Shown: positions 7,574 to 16,278, numbered from the stretch's first letter. The stretch: DNA of 35,663 nucleotides from Flavobacteriales bacterium (GCA_947505255.1 CANNKP010000011.1:1-35663); one strand, 5' to 3'. Numbers and translations: made by a program. The notes: generated from the sequence alone by a model not told the origin.

Positions 7574-8362
7574 TTATAAATCAGCAGCGTTAGCAATTAA
7601 TTCTGCTACATCTAGCACTTGAATAGAATTTTCCTTGTTGAAATTTTTAACACCATCGGTCATCATTGTATTACAGAACGGACAGCCAGTAGCAATGATA
7701 TCTGCATTTGTTTCCAATGCGTCTTCAGTTCTTTCAACATTGATTTCTTTGTTACCTTTTTCTGCTTCTTTAAACATTTGAGCTCCTCCAGCTCCACAGC
7801 ATAAACCGTTTGTTTTGCATCGTTTCATTTCAACAAGCTCAGCATCTAACTTTTCAATCAATTCGCGAGGTGCTTCATATACATCATTTGCTCGACCTAG
7901 GTAACAAGGATCGTGGAAAGTGATTTTCTTGCCTTTATAAATTCCACCATCTTTTAAACTCAACTTCCCTGAATTAATGAGATCTTGTATGAGCTGTGTA
8001 TGGTGAATAACTTCATAAACACCGCCAAGTTCAGGGTATTCATTTTTCAACGTATTAAAGCAATGCGGGCAAGCTGTGACGATTTTTTTTACATCATATC
8101 CATTTAAAACTTGGATATTCATCATGGCTTGCATTTGAAATGTAAATTCATTTCCTGCTCTCTTTGCCGGATCACCTGTACAGCTCTCTTCGGTGCCGAG
8201 AACAGCAAATTTCACATTGCAATTATTTAAAATTTTAACAACTGCTTTCGTGATTTTTTTAGCACGGTCATCAAAACTACCAGAACAACCAACCCAAAAA
8301 AGAACATCTGGTGTTTCTCCTTGAGCCATCATCGAGGCCATCGTAGGGACATTCAAACTCAT
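7574..8362 (-). CDS. CCG-domain (Fe-S)-binding oxidoreductase subunit, HdrB/HdrD-like
   Basis: This 262-aa soluble protein has two CCG (cysteine-rich) domains as in HdrB/HdrD, GlpC and LutA proteins. The first uses Cys26 (VGCSGS), Cys61 (ESCTGD), Cys98 and Cys101 (CPHC). The second uses Cys153 (DPCYLGR), Cys188/Cys189 (LCCGAGG), Cys227 and Cys230 (CPFC). In HdrB such motifs hold noncubane [4Fe-4S] clusters. The membrane and ferredoxin part is encoded two genes upstream (8637-9953), so the two probably form one split HdrDE-like complex passing electrons between the quinone pool and an unidentified substrate. The substrate cannot be told from sequence. The gene lies 3 bases from each neighbour, in the middle of the operon. 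Lactate and glycerol-phosphate roles are possible but have no supporting neighbours. Confidence 0.9.
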   Translation of the reverse strand: MSLNVPTMASMMAQGETPDVLFWVGCSGSFDDRAKKITKAVVKILNNCNVKFAVLGTEESCTGDPAKRAGNEFTFQMQAMMNIQVLNGYDVKKIVTACPHCFNTLKNEYPELGGVYEVIHHTQLIQDLINSGKLSLKDGGIYKGKKITFHDPCYLGRANDVYEAPRELIEKLDAELVEMKRCKTNGLCCGAGGAQMFKEAEKGNKEINVERTEDALETNADIIATGCPFCNTMMTDGVKNFNKENSIQVLDVAELIANAADL

Positions 8363-8365
8363 AAT

Positions 8366-8647
8366 TTATTTTTCAAAAACTTGAATACTTGCTTTCGTTT
8401 CAATTAAGTCCGAAAACTTTCCTTCGTAACATGTTGCATACACGATAGGAGTTTCAATCCATTGGTAATTGCCACCTCGTGTTTTACCCATCAATAAACC
8501 GCCGTAGTTGAAATCATGATTTTTAAGCCATTTTTCAGCTAAATTTCTATGCGATTCTAATCTTGATGCGATAAAGGACATAAAATAACCTTTATTACAC
8601 CATTTTGTAATCTTTTCGATTAAATCAACCTCTTCCTCAGTCTTCAT
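8366..8647 (-). CDS. Truncated HAD-like protein inside the Fe-S operon
   Basis: This 93-aa protein overlaps the preceding Fe-S gene by 11 bases and ends 3 bases before the CCG gene, so it is firmly part of the operon. It resembles the C-terminal part of small HAD-family phosphatases found in Bacteroidota: a helix (VDLIEKITKWCNKGY), a hydrophobic strand ending in the motif II-like position (SFIASR, about 24-29), a helix (HRNLAEKWLKNH), then LLMGKTRGGNYQWIE (about 51-65). The N-terminal DxD nucleophile motif of HAD enzymes is absent, and the frame cannot extend far because the upstream gene occupies that DNA. It is therefore probably not a phosphatase. It may be a structural or regulatory remnant. 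The family assignment is from memory of the motif. Confidence 0.6.
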   Translation of the reverse strand: MKTEEEVDLIEKITKWCNKGYFMSFIASRLESHRNLAEKWLKNHDFNYGGLLMGKTRGGNYQWIETPIVYATCYEGKFSDLIETKASIQVFEK

Positions 8648-9953
8648 TTGCCCAATTTAAGCGATCATTAGGTGAAAATTGCCAAGGCGCTCCGTTATTT
8701 TCGATATTCGTTAACATGCCAGTAAGTTCGGTTGGCATTTTGGATTCCTCCATCACCAAAAACCTTCTTAAATCTATTATTATTGACAAAGGATCAATAT
8801 TGACTGGACATTCCTGAACACATGCGTTACAAGATGTACACGCCCAAATCTCTTCTTCTAAAATATAATCACCTAACAAGCTCTTACCATCGGAAAAATC
8901 TTTGCCATGCTTACGGATATTATCGCCAACTTCTGTTAAACGATCCCTTGTGTCCATCATTATTTTTCGTGGCGATAATTTTTTACCTGTAATATTTGCA
9001 GGGCAAGCTGAAGTGCATCTTCCGCATTCAGTGCATGTATATGCATCAAGTAAATTTTTCCATGTTAAATCAGTCACATCTTTCGCACCAAATCTTTGAG
9101 GTTCAGATGTTGATTCTGCTGGCACTGCATATGGATCAGCCGATGGATCCATCATTAGTTTTACTTCAGCTGTAACTGACTCCATATTAGTGAATTTACC
9201 TTTCTTATTTAAATTAGAGAAATAAGTATTTGGGAAAGCTAATAAGATGTGAAAATGCTTTGAATAAGGGAGATAATTTAGGAAAAGTAATACCATCAGA
9301 AAATGACCCCACCAACCGATAAGTTCTAGTATGTGCAATGTTTCAATTGATTGAATACTTCCAAAAAATAAAGGTCCTATAATACTACTGATTGAAAAAC
9401 CATAGCTTTCATTTCCATTTAATAACCGTGCAGCTTCATCAGCTCCATTCATAGTAAAAATACAAGATACTAAAACGATTTCCATTATTAAAATCAAATT
9501 AGCATCCTTTTTAGGCCAACCAGCCAATTCTTTCATATTAAGCCGAGGAAGTTTCAATAAATTTCTTCTTGACAAAAATATCACCGTTGCAATAAGTGCC
9601 AAAACAGAAAGTATTTCTATAAAACTAATCATGAAAGTATAAAAACTACCTAATGATTCGTGGAAAAAGCGGTGTTTATTAAAAAGACCATCAATGATGA
9701 TTTCAACCAATTCAATTTGCGTAATTACAAATGCTACATACAAGGCCAAATGCAATAATGCTGGAATAGGTCGGGAAAACATTTTCTTTTGTCCTAAAGC
9801 AACAAGAACCATTGTTTTCAAGCGTTCAGACTTGTTTCCTTTTCTATCAATATCACGACCTAAAAGGACATTAGCACGAATTTTTAGAATATTGTAGGTG
9901 AAAAAGCCAAAACCACCTATAAATAATAAGCCAAATAGAATACTTGAAATCAT
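8637..9953 (-). CDS. Membrane (Fe-S)-binding oxidoreductase subunit, HdrE/HdrC-like fusion
   Basis: In this 438-aa protein an N-terminal membrane part (hydrophobic segments near residues 2-21, 64-88, 104-127, 152-170 and 210-228) is followed by a cytoplasmic ferredoxin part. Two classic [4Fe-4S] motifs are present, CTECGRCTSACP with Cys307/310/313/317 and CTSCNACVQECP with Cys372/375/378/382. Histidines in or near membrane segments (68, 98, 207, 217) could bind b-type heme, as in NarI/HdrE-like subunits; that is inference. With the CCG protein encoded just downstream it looks like a split heterodisulfide-reductase-like complex linking the quinone pool to a soluble redox partner. It starts 9 bases after the MlaD-like gene. 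Such paired Fe-S genes are common in aerobic Bacteroidota with no assigned substrate. Confidence 0.88.
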   Translation of the reverse strand: MISSILFGLLFIGGFGFFTYNILKIRANVLLGRDIDRKGNKSERLKTMVLVALGQKKMFSRPIPALLHLALYVAFVITQIELVEIIIDGLFNKHRFFHESLGSFYTFMISFIEILSVLALIATVIFLSRRNLLKLPRLNMKELAGWPKKDANLILIMEIVLVSCIFTMNGADEAARLLNGNESYGFSISSIIGPLFFGSIQSIETLHILELIGWWGHFLMVLLFLNYLPYSKHFHILLAFPNTYFSNLNKKGKFTNMESVTAEVKLMMDPSADPYAVPAESTSEPQRFGAKDVTDLTWKNLLDAYTCTECGRCTSACPANITGKKLSPRKIMMDTRDRLTEVGDNIRKHGKDFSDGKSLLGDYILEEEIWACTSCNACVQECPVNIDPLSIIIDLRRFLVMEESKMPTELTGMLTNIENNGAPWQFSPNDRLNWANED

Positions 9954-9962
9954 TTCTTCCTA

Positions 9963-11000
9963 TTAATTTGGGACAGAGTCCAATAATTGTCTTAATTTTT
10001 TTTCTTCACGACTCGTTAAAGGAACACCTTTTGTTTTTGCTCCTAACAATGAGAAATGGATATATCTTTCCGGATGTAATTGCAAATCATTTACAAGATT
10101 TTGAAGTTCTTTGTTCGTGTTAACTAACTCATCATACAGTTTTTCATCTCCGATAAGTTTACCAAGTGTTCCCTCACCTTTTTGAGCCTTATCCAATACA
10201 TTATTTAAGTTCTTCAACGTTGAAGATGCATTTCCGATTACAGATTTAAAATCTGCCGTAACCAAATCATCTGTTATTTTCTGAGCATTACCTAAAACCG
10301 CAGTTATCTGGTCATTACTTTTCTTAAGATTTAAAGAAATACTTTCAACGTTAGACATGATTCTTCCGAATTTAACTTTTTCTTCACCGACAAGACTTTC
10401 AACTTCACCAGCAACATTTCCTAATTTATGAATAGCAATTTGCAATTCTTTCAAACTTCCTTTTATTTCAGACGTTGCTGTAGTATCCCAAAATGCAGAT
10501 AAGGAATTTACCATTTTATCGATCGATCCAAGAGCTGTTTGAACTTTTTGCACTAAAGGATCAGCGTATGCTTTTACTTGAGTAGTAATATCTACAGTAA
10601 CGACTCCTTGCATTTTATCTCCTGGTTTATAATAACCTTTAGAAATATTAGAATTAAGCTTAAGTATTAAACCTTTATTAAACAAATCAATTGATCCTGC
10701 TTCTAACTTGGAACCAATCGGGATTTTAAAATCTCTTTCTTGGATATTAAACGTGATGAGTACTTTTTTTAAACTGTCTTCGCTATTTGTAAGATCTATT
10801 TTTACAACCTTTCCAACAACGACACCATTAACCATTACCGATCCTGCAACAGGAACTCCTCCTGAATTAGGAAAATAAGCATAATAAACTTCATCACCAC
10901 CAAAAAAGCTGTTTCCTTTTAGGAAGTTAATCCCTGCTACCAACAAGCCAATTGCTGCAATGGTAATAACACCCGTTTTAATTTCTTTAGAGATCTTCAA
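9963..11000 (-). CDS. MlaD-family (MCE domain) lipid-transport protein
   Basis: This 345-aa protein has one N-terminal membrane anchor (about residues 9-27, TGVITIAAIGLLVAGINFL). An MCE domain follows at about 36-118, recognisable by YYAYFPNSGGVPVAGSV, then VNGVVVGKV and a hydrophobic IDLFNKGLILKLN strand. The C-terminal half (about 135-310) is largely helical and probably coiled coil, with repeated SLNLKKSND- and LKNLNNVLDKAQ-like heptads, typical of MCE proteins that form a tunnel. MCE proteins are substrate-binding parts of phospholipid transporters between the two membranes. No MlaE or MlaF gene lies in this window, so those partners must be elsewhere. The gene sits 4 bases after the amidase and 9 bases before the Fe-S gene. 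Confidence 0.9.
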   Translation of the reverse strand: MKISKEIKTGVITIAAIGLLVAGINFLKGNSFFGGDEVYYAYFPNSGGVPVAGSVMVNGVVVGKVVKIDLTNSEDSLKKVLITFNIQERDFKIPIGSKLEAGSIDLFNKGLILKLNSNISKGYYKPGDKMQGVVTVDITTQVKAYADPLVQKVQTALGSIDKMVNSLSAFWDTTATSEIKGSLKELQIAIHKLGNVAGEVESLVGEEKVKFGRIMSNVESISLNLKKSNDQITAVLGNAQKITDDLVTADFKSVIGNASSTLKNLNNVLDKAQKGEGTLGKLIGDEKLYDELVNTNKELQNLVNDLQLHPERYIHFSLLGAKTKGVPLTSREEKKLRQLLDSVPN

Positions 11001-11004
11001 AACA

Positions 11005-12138
11005 TTAATTTTCTGCTAATTTAATAGCTTTTTCTAAATTAATACGTTCTCCATTCAGAAAGGCTACAACAAAAGCATGTTGATAACCCATTTCTCTTAA
11101 TTCATTTTTATATTTATTGGCACCAGCAAAATCTTTTTCATACTCTCCAAATGTATATTTATAAAGGTTATCTTGTTTATATTCAAAGACTTTTATCCCT
11201 TTAAACTTGGATGAAGTGGATGCTATTTTTGTTTCAGATGTTTCAACTTGTATCCTAAAAAGAACTTTGTCTTTGTGGTTATTTTCTTCAATCGTATTTG
11301 ATACTACTTCTGAATTACCATTTGTGGAATTATTTGTTTTGACATCAATTCCCTCCAATTCATTTTTATAACTTTCAAAAGCTGAGAACATGGATAAGGC
11401 CATTTTCTTTTGACCTGTTGTATCGCCAAGAAATTTTTCCTCTGCAGGATTCGTTAAAAAGCCAGTCTCAATTAAAACACTTGGCATTGTTGTTTTGTAA
11501 AGCACTAAAAATCCAGCCTGTTTTACACCTCTATTAAATCTATTTATTTTAGTGAATTCCTTTTGAAGTTTATCGGCAAAACTAATGGACTGATCAAGAA
11601 AAACGGACAATTGAATTTGTCGTGCAATTATCGCATCTGGCGACATATCAAAATCCTTGTACTTCTCCCCTTTGTCATCTTCTAAAAAAATAGTTGAATT
11701 CTCTCTTTCAGCAACTTTTTGTTGAGATTCAGTGCGGTGCAATCCTAAAACATACGTTTCTGCGCCATAAGCTGCCGGACTTGCTGAATTAGCATGAATG
11801 CAAATAAAAAGATCGGCCTTCGCTTTGTTTGCAATATTAGCACGTTGATCTAATTCAACAAAAACATCTTTGTCGCGCGTGTAAATTACTTTGATTCCAG
11901 GATATTTCTTTTTTATTTGATCACCCAACTTCAAAGCGATTGATAAACAAACATTTTTCTCATTAGAAGAAGCCCCGTGACAGCCAGGATCCTTGCCCCC
12001 ATGCCCAGCATCAATAACGATTGTTTTTATTGTTGGTCGTTCCACTGTTGTGTTTTGACCATAAGAATTTCTTCCGCCAAAGATGACAAGAAGCAATAAA
12101 AATAGATTGAATCTGTTATATGTCAATATTTTTTCCAT
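11005..12138 (-). CDS. N-acetylmuramoyl-L-alanine amidase (Amidase_3) with SPOR-like C-terminus
   Basis: This 377-aa exported enzyme cleaves the amide bond between muramic acid and the stem peptide during cell separation. A signal sequence covers about residues 10-28. The Amidase_3 domain spans about 37-250. Zinc ligands are recognisable as His46 (DAGHGG), Glu60 (SSNEKN) and His115 (CIHANS), with catalytic Glu224 in IETGFLTN. The segment RQIQLSVFLDQSISFADKL may be the regulatory helix typical of this family. After a Ser/Asn-rich linker the last 90 residues (YKYTFGEYEKDFAGANKY, then MGYQHAFVVAF) look like a SPOR-type domain, which would bind denuded glycan at the septum. It is the first gene of a six-gene operon and is divergent from the LptD-like gene 68 bases away. 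Confidence 0.93.
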   Translation of the reverse strand: MEKILTYNRFNLFLLLLVIFGGRNSYGQNTTVERPTIKTIVIDAGHGGKDPGCHGASSNEKNVCLSIALKLGDQIKKKYPGIKVIYTRDKDVFVELDQRANIANKAKADLFICIHANSASPAAYGAETYVLGLHRTESQQKVAERENSTIFLEDDKGEKYKDFDMSPDAIIARQIQLSVFLDQSISFADKLQKEFTKINRFNRGVKQAGFLVLYKTTMPSVLIETGFLTNPAEEKFLGDTTGQKKMALSMFSAFESYKNELEGIDVKTNNSTNGNSEVVSNTIEENNHKDKVLFRIQVETSETKIASTSSKFKGIKVFEYKQDNLYKYTFGEYEKDFAGANKYKNELREMGYQHAFVVAFLNGERINLEKAIKLAEN

Positions 12139-12165
12139 TGAGAAGAGCTAATTTTAATAGTTTTG
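12138..12165 (+). promoter_or_regulatory. Promoter for the LptD-like gene
   Basis: TTG (12138-12140), a 17-base spacer and TAGTTTTG (12158-12165) match the Bacteroidota promoter form. The LptD-like start follows 41 bases later. The -33 element overlaps the amidase start codon, so transcription of the two divergent envelope genes may interfere. Confidence 0.6.
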
Positions 12166-12188
12166 CAGCCGTATTAATGACTTAAAAA

Positions 12189-12196
12189 CAAATTTA
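12189..12196 (-). promoter_or_regulatory. Possible -7 box for the amidase operon
   Basis: TAAATTTG on the minus strand is a perfect TAnnTTTG match 50 bases upstream of the amidase ATG. A TTG lies about 15 bases further upstream, a shorter spacer than usual, so confidence is moderate. Confidence 0.4.
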
Positions 12197-12206
12197 CATT
12201 TCATTC

Positions 12207-14741
12207 TTGACCAAAAAACGTTCCATACTGATACTTATCTTCGGCTTATTGTTAATAATGTTCGGTTCTTCGGTTGGTTACGGTCAAACAAATCCTATCA
12301 GGGATACATTAAGATTGAATGATGATTCCTTTGAAGAAATAATTTATTATAGCGCTAGAGACTCGATTTATACAGATTTAAAAAACAAACAGGTTCATTT
12401 ATATGGTGACGCCAAAGTGAACAATGGTGAAATTAATATGTCTGCAGGTTATATTTTAATTGACTTAGACAAAAATGAAATTTTGGCAAAATATGCATTT
12501 GACAAAGACAGCAACAAAGTTGAATTCCCAAAATTCTCAGAAGGTGCTGAAGAAATAAAAGCATCAAGTATTCGATATAATTTTACAACTGAAAAAGGAT
12601 TTATTGAAGAATTAGCAATTCAACAAGATGAAATGTATTTATATATGGGTGTTGCAAAAAGACATTCAAATGATGAGATTCATTTCAAAAATGGTCGTTT
12701 TACAACGTGTAATCTAGAAGAACCACATTACCATTTCCAACTTTCCAAAGCGGTAATGATTCCTGAAGAACGCATTGTGACGGGAGCAATGAATCTATGG
12801 ATTAAAGGCGTTCCTACCCCACTTGGATTGCCATTTAGTGTTATCCCACAGCAAAAAGAACGCACACACGGGATACTATTCCCAGAAGTAGTTCCTTTAT
12901 CAATATATGGTTTTGGTGTTCAAAATCTTGGTTACTACCTGCCAATCAATGATCGCATGCAAACTTCTGTTTATGCAAATCTTTATTCTAGAGGAAGTTG
13001 GGGTTTACGAAATAATCTTGAATATGCCAAAATATATGGTTATCGTGGGAATTTGGACTTAGGATTCCAACAATTCAAAAGTGGCTTTCCCGATAGCACA
13101 AAATCAAATAAACTGAGTGTTATTTGGATTCACAAGAAAGAATTGAAATCAAATCCATTTTGGAATTTTTCGGCAAACGTGAATTTTATTTCTGATAATA
13201 AATCAAAAAATAATTTAGATCCATTAAATGCTCAATATTTTAACAACAGTTTTAATTCTGACATGAATATTAATCGTTCGTTTCCTGGTAAACCTGTTTC
13301 AATGGGGATGAAAATGTCAATCAGACAAAATTCGTTGACTAAAAATATGTCATTAATTTCACCCGTTGTTAACGTCAATGTTACGCGATTTTTTCCTTTT
13401 AAGAAGTTGATTCATGGAAGTAATGGGATGCAACAGCTATTATCTCGAATGGGAATGACTTACAACATGGAAGGTCAAAATAAATCTACTTTTCAGGACA
13501 CTTTACTTCGTGATAAAAATTACAGTGAAATTGGATCACAATTTCTAAATGGATTTAATCAAAATGTTGCTATTCAAACAACTACCTCCTTTTTTAAAAA
13601 TACAGTAAAGCTTAATCCATCGATTACTTATGCTAATAAAATTAATTTCCAACAGATTGAGAAACAATATGATGCTGTCAAAAATGAGACAACGGCTGAT
13701 ACACTTCGTAAATCTGGTATGGCGCATGAGTTAACTTTTAATGCACAGTTAACAACGATGATTTACAGTTATTATAAATTTATCGGTAAGAAAAATCCAC
13801 TATTAAGACACATCTTAACACCTTCATTTGGTTTTAGATATGTGCCTCAACTTAATCAATTAGTAACAGCAAATGTTGGTGTAAATCAAGCGCCTTTAAC
13901 GTATTCTCCATTTGAAAACAGTATTTATAGTTCTTACAGCGGTAAAGGAGCTGCACAATTAACGTTTGGATTCAATAATACGTTTGAATTGAAGCGTAAA
14001 TCAGATAAAGACACATTAACTGGATTCAAAAAAACACGTATAGTTGACATGTTGTCAATCAATGGAAATTATGATTTCATGAAGGATTCTATGAACCTAT
14101 CAGATTTATCTTTGAACATGAGAATCAATCCTATTGAATGGTTGAATTTCGTGGCAACATCAGTTTTTAGTCCATACGGTTGGATTGATAGCACAGGGGC
14201 TACAATTTCTCAATTTGCTGTTAACACAAAAAACTCATTAGGAAGATTTTCACGAAATAACTTCACTACAACATTAACATTGACTTCAAAGAAAAGTAGA
14301 GAAGTTTTAAACGATACAAAAGATTTAATAAATTCCAATTGGAACGCCGATTTCAATTACTATGCTTTGCATCCTGAATATGTTTTAAACTTCGATATTC
14401 CTTGGAAAATGTCATTTTCTCATGTTTATTCAATTGATGTAAATACGGATAAAAAAGCAACTAACTCTTCTACATTCAACCAATTGCAAACATTGGTTTT
14501 AGATGGCGATATCAGCTTCACAAAACGTTGGAAACTTGCATCGACAATAAACTTTGACATGATTAATCCGCAAATCACAAATGCTAGGTTTACTTTGTCT
14601 CGTAATATGCACTGCTGGGCACTTTCCTTTTATTGGACTCCAATCGGCGGGAACAAAAGTTTTCTTTTCAGCATAAGAAATACATCGTCAATGTTCCAAG
14701 ATGCAAAAATTGACATTCGTAAACCTCCAGTCTTCTTGTAA
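12207..14741 (+). CDS. LptD/OstA-like LPS assembly outer-membrane protein
   Basis: This 844-aa protein is the Bacteroidota version of LptD, which inserts lipopolysaccharide into the outer leaflet. It begins at a TTG (12207), which gives the signal peptide KKRSILILIFGLLLIMFGSSVGYGQ; the next Met lies inside that signal. An OstA-like N-terminal domain (about residues 45-200) shows DSIYTDLKNKQVHLYGDAKV. The rest is a large beta-barrel with alternating strands up to a terminal segment ending in KPPVFL. Its length is in the usual range for the family. The divergent amidase and MlaD-like genes also serve the envelope, and I recall this arrangement in other Flavobacteriia. The call rests on the domain pattern; direct proof of an LptD function is lacking for most Bacteroidota homologues. 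Confidence 0.85.
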   Translation: MTKKRSILILIFGLLLIMFGSSVGYGQTNPIRDTLRLNDDSFEEIIYYSARDSIYTDLKNKQVHLYGDAKVNNGEINMSAGYILIDLDKNEILAKYAFDKDSNKVEFPKFSEGAEEIKASSIRYNFTTEKGFIEELAIQQDEMYLYMGVAKRHSNDEIHFKNGRFTTCNLEEPHYHFQLSKAVMIPEERIVTGAMNLWIKGVPTPLGLPFSVIPQQKERTHGILFPEVVPLSIYGFGVQNLGYYLPINDRMQTSVYANLYSRGSWGLRNNLEYAKIYGYRGNLDLGFQQFKSGFPDSTKSNKLSVIWIHKKELKSNPFWNFSANVNFISDNKSKNNLDPLNAQYFNNSFNSDMNINRSFPGKPVSMGMKMSIRQNSLTKNMSLISPVVNVNVTRFFPFKKLIHGSNGMQQLLSRMGMTYNMEGQNKSTFQDTLLRDKNYSEIGSQFLNGFNQNVAIQTTTSFFKNTVKLNPSITYANKINFQQIEKQYDAVKNETTADTLRKSGMAHELTFNAQLTTMIYSYYKFIGKKNPLLRHILTPSFGFRYVPQLNQLVTANVGVNQAPLTYSPFENSIYSSYSGKGAAQLTFGFNNTFELKRKSDKDTLTGFKKTRIVDMLSINGNYDFMKDSMNLSDLSLNMRINPIEWLNFVATSVFSPYGWIDSTGATISQFAVNTKNSLGRFSRNNFTTTLTLTSKKSREVLNDTKDLINSNWNADFNYYALHPEYVLNFDIPWKMSFSHVYSIDVNTDKKATNSSTFNQLQTLVLDGDISFTKRWKLASTINFDMINPQITNARFTLSRNMHCWALSFYWTPIGGNKSFLFSIRNTSSMFQDAKIDIRKPPVFL

Positions 14742-14812
14742 AGATTAGTTTTTTATGACCAAAATCATATTTTAAAGCAACCTATATTACTTTAAAAAAA
14801 AGTGTCTTTCGC

Positions 14813-14820
14813 TAAATTTG
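14813..14820 (+). promoter_or_regulatory. -7 box for the MBL-rhodanese gene
   Basis: TAAATTTG is a perfect TAnnTTTG match 25 bases upstream of the ATG at 14846. No TTG sits at the expected distance, so only half of the promoter is convincing. Confidence 0.5.
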
Positions 14821-14845
14821 TTCGAATAAATAAAATGTTGACGAC

Positions 14846-16258
14846 ATGAAAATTGAACAAATTTATACTGGCTGTATTTCTCATGCGGCGTATTATATAG
14901 AATCAAAAGGTGAAGCTGCAATCTTTGATCCATTGCGCGAAGTTGAACCTTATATAGATAGGGCAATAAAAGATAACGCGAAAATAAAATATGTTTTTGA
15001 AACTCATTTCCATGCTGATTTTGTAAGTGGGCATCTAGATTTAGCAAAAAAAACGGGTGCAGAAATTGTCTATGGACCAACAGCGAAACCTAATTTTGAT
15101 GCAATTGTTGCAACAGACAATCAATTGTTTAAAGTTGGAGATTATACCGTAAAAACCATACATACTCCAGGCCATACAATGGAAAGCACAACATATATGC
15201 TGATTGATGAAAACGGAAAAGAGCATGCATTAATCACTGGCGATACTTTGTTTATTGGTGATGTTGGTAGACCTGATTTGGCACAACATGTTATAGCCGA
15301 ATTGACACAAGAAATGTTAGCAGAACATTTGTATGATTCTTTGCGTAACAAAATCATGCCTTTGAGTGATGATTTAATAATTTATCCAAATCACGGTGCC
15401 GGGAGTGCGTGCGGCAAGAAAATGAGCAAGGAAACAACGGATACTTTAGGAAATCAAAAAAGAACGAATTATGCTTTACGTTCAGATATGACAAAAGCTG
15501 AATTTGTAAAAGAAGTATTAACAGGTTTAACAAATCCTCCAGGATATTTCCCAAAAAATGTACTAATGAACATTCATGGTTATGAAAGTTTAGATATTGT
15601 TATTGAGCGAGCTAGCAATCCATTAAGTCCTAGTGATTTTGAGTTAGTCGCAAATGAAACGGAAGCATTAATTTTGGATACGCGTTCACCTGAGGAGTTC
15701 TCAAAAGGATTTATTCCAAACAGTATCAATATAGGTTTAGATGGAAGTTTTGCAAATTGGGTTGGTGAAATGGTTCCTGATATCAAACAAGAAATACTTT
15801 TAATAGCCGAGCCAGGAAGAGAAAAAGAAGCCGTAATTCGACTTTCACGTGTTGGATACGACTATGCAGTAGGTTATCTAGAAGGCGGCTTTGAAAGTTG
15901 GTTGAATAGCAAAAAGGAAGTTGATGCTATAAATAGGATTTCAGCAAGAGAACTAGAAAAGATTTACACTAACCATCCATTTTTAATTGATGTTCGTCGC
16001 ACTAGCGAATTTGAATCTGAACATGTAAAGGGTGCTATTAATATTCCGTTAAATGAAATAAACCGACATTTAGCGGAGATACCCAAAGACACGAAATTCT
16101 ATTTATATTGCGCTGGAGGTTATAGGAGTATGATTGCAGCTTCTATATTAAAAGCAAGAGGATGGGATGATTTTGCAGATGTTGAAGGTGGATTTTCTGA
16201 AATTTCAGAAACAGCAATTCCAAAAACAGAATATGTATGTCCAACAACATTACTGTAA
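14846..16258 (+). CDS. MBL-fold hydrolase with two rhodanese domains, persulfide dioxygenase-like
   Basis: This 470-aa cytoplasmic protein joins a metallo-beta-lactamase domain (about residues 1-205) to two rhodanese domains. The MBL part has THFHAD (His54, His56, Asp58), His110 (TPGH), Asp133 (TGDTLF) and His183. This is the ETHE1/glyoxalase II-like pattern with TGDTLFIGDVGRPDL. The first rhodanese (about 262-352) lacks its catalytic Cys: the loop reads AEPGRE at 321-326, with Ala where Cys is expected. The second (about 366-455) keeps Cys422 in CAGGYRS. The likely role is oxidation of glutathione- or bacillithiol-type persulfide, with sulfur handled by the active rhodanese; the thiol is inference. 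BshA, for bacillithiol synthesis, is encoded elsewhere in this window. A strong terminator follows. Confidence 0.92.
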   Translation: MKIEQIYTGCISHAAYYIESKGEAAIFDPLREVEPYIDRAIKDNAKIKYVFETHFHADFVSGHLDLAKKTGAEIVYGPTAKPNFDAIVATDNQLFKVGDYTVKTIHTPGHTMESTTYMLIDENGKEHALITGDTLFIGDVGRPDLAQHVIAELTQEMLAEHLYDSLRNKIMPLSDDLIIYPNHGAGSACGKKMSKETTDTLGNQKRTNYALRSDMTKAEFVKEVLTGLTNPPGYFPKNVLMNIHGYESLDIVIERASNPLSPSDFELVANETEALILDTRSPEEFSKGFIPNSINIGLDGSFANWVGEMVPDIKQEILLIAEPGREKEAVIRLSRVGYDYAVGYLEGGFESWLNSKKEVDAINRISARELEKIYTNHPFLIDVRRTSEFESEHVKGAINIPLNEINRHLAEIPKDTKFYLYCAGGYRSMIAASILKARGWDDFADVEGGFSEISETAIPKTEYVCPTTLL

Positions 16259-16278
16259 GTAAAAAGATTAAATAATTA

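Noticed and set aside
7574-9953. Assignment as lactate (Lut) or glycerol-3-phosphate (GlpABC) dehydrogenase subunits
   Set aside because: The needed partner genes (LutC, GlpA/GlpB) are missing and the membrane part fits HdrE-like proteins better.
14787-15786. Several minus-strand frames opposite the MBL-rhodanese gene
   Set aside because: They overlap each other and a gene with complete active-site motifs; they reflect codon structure, not coding.
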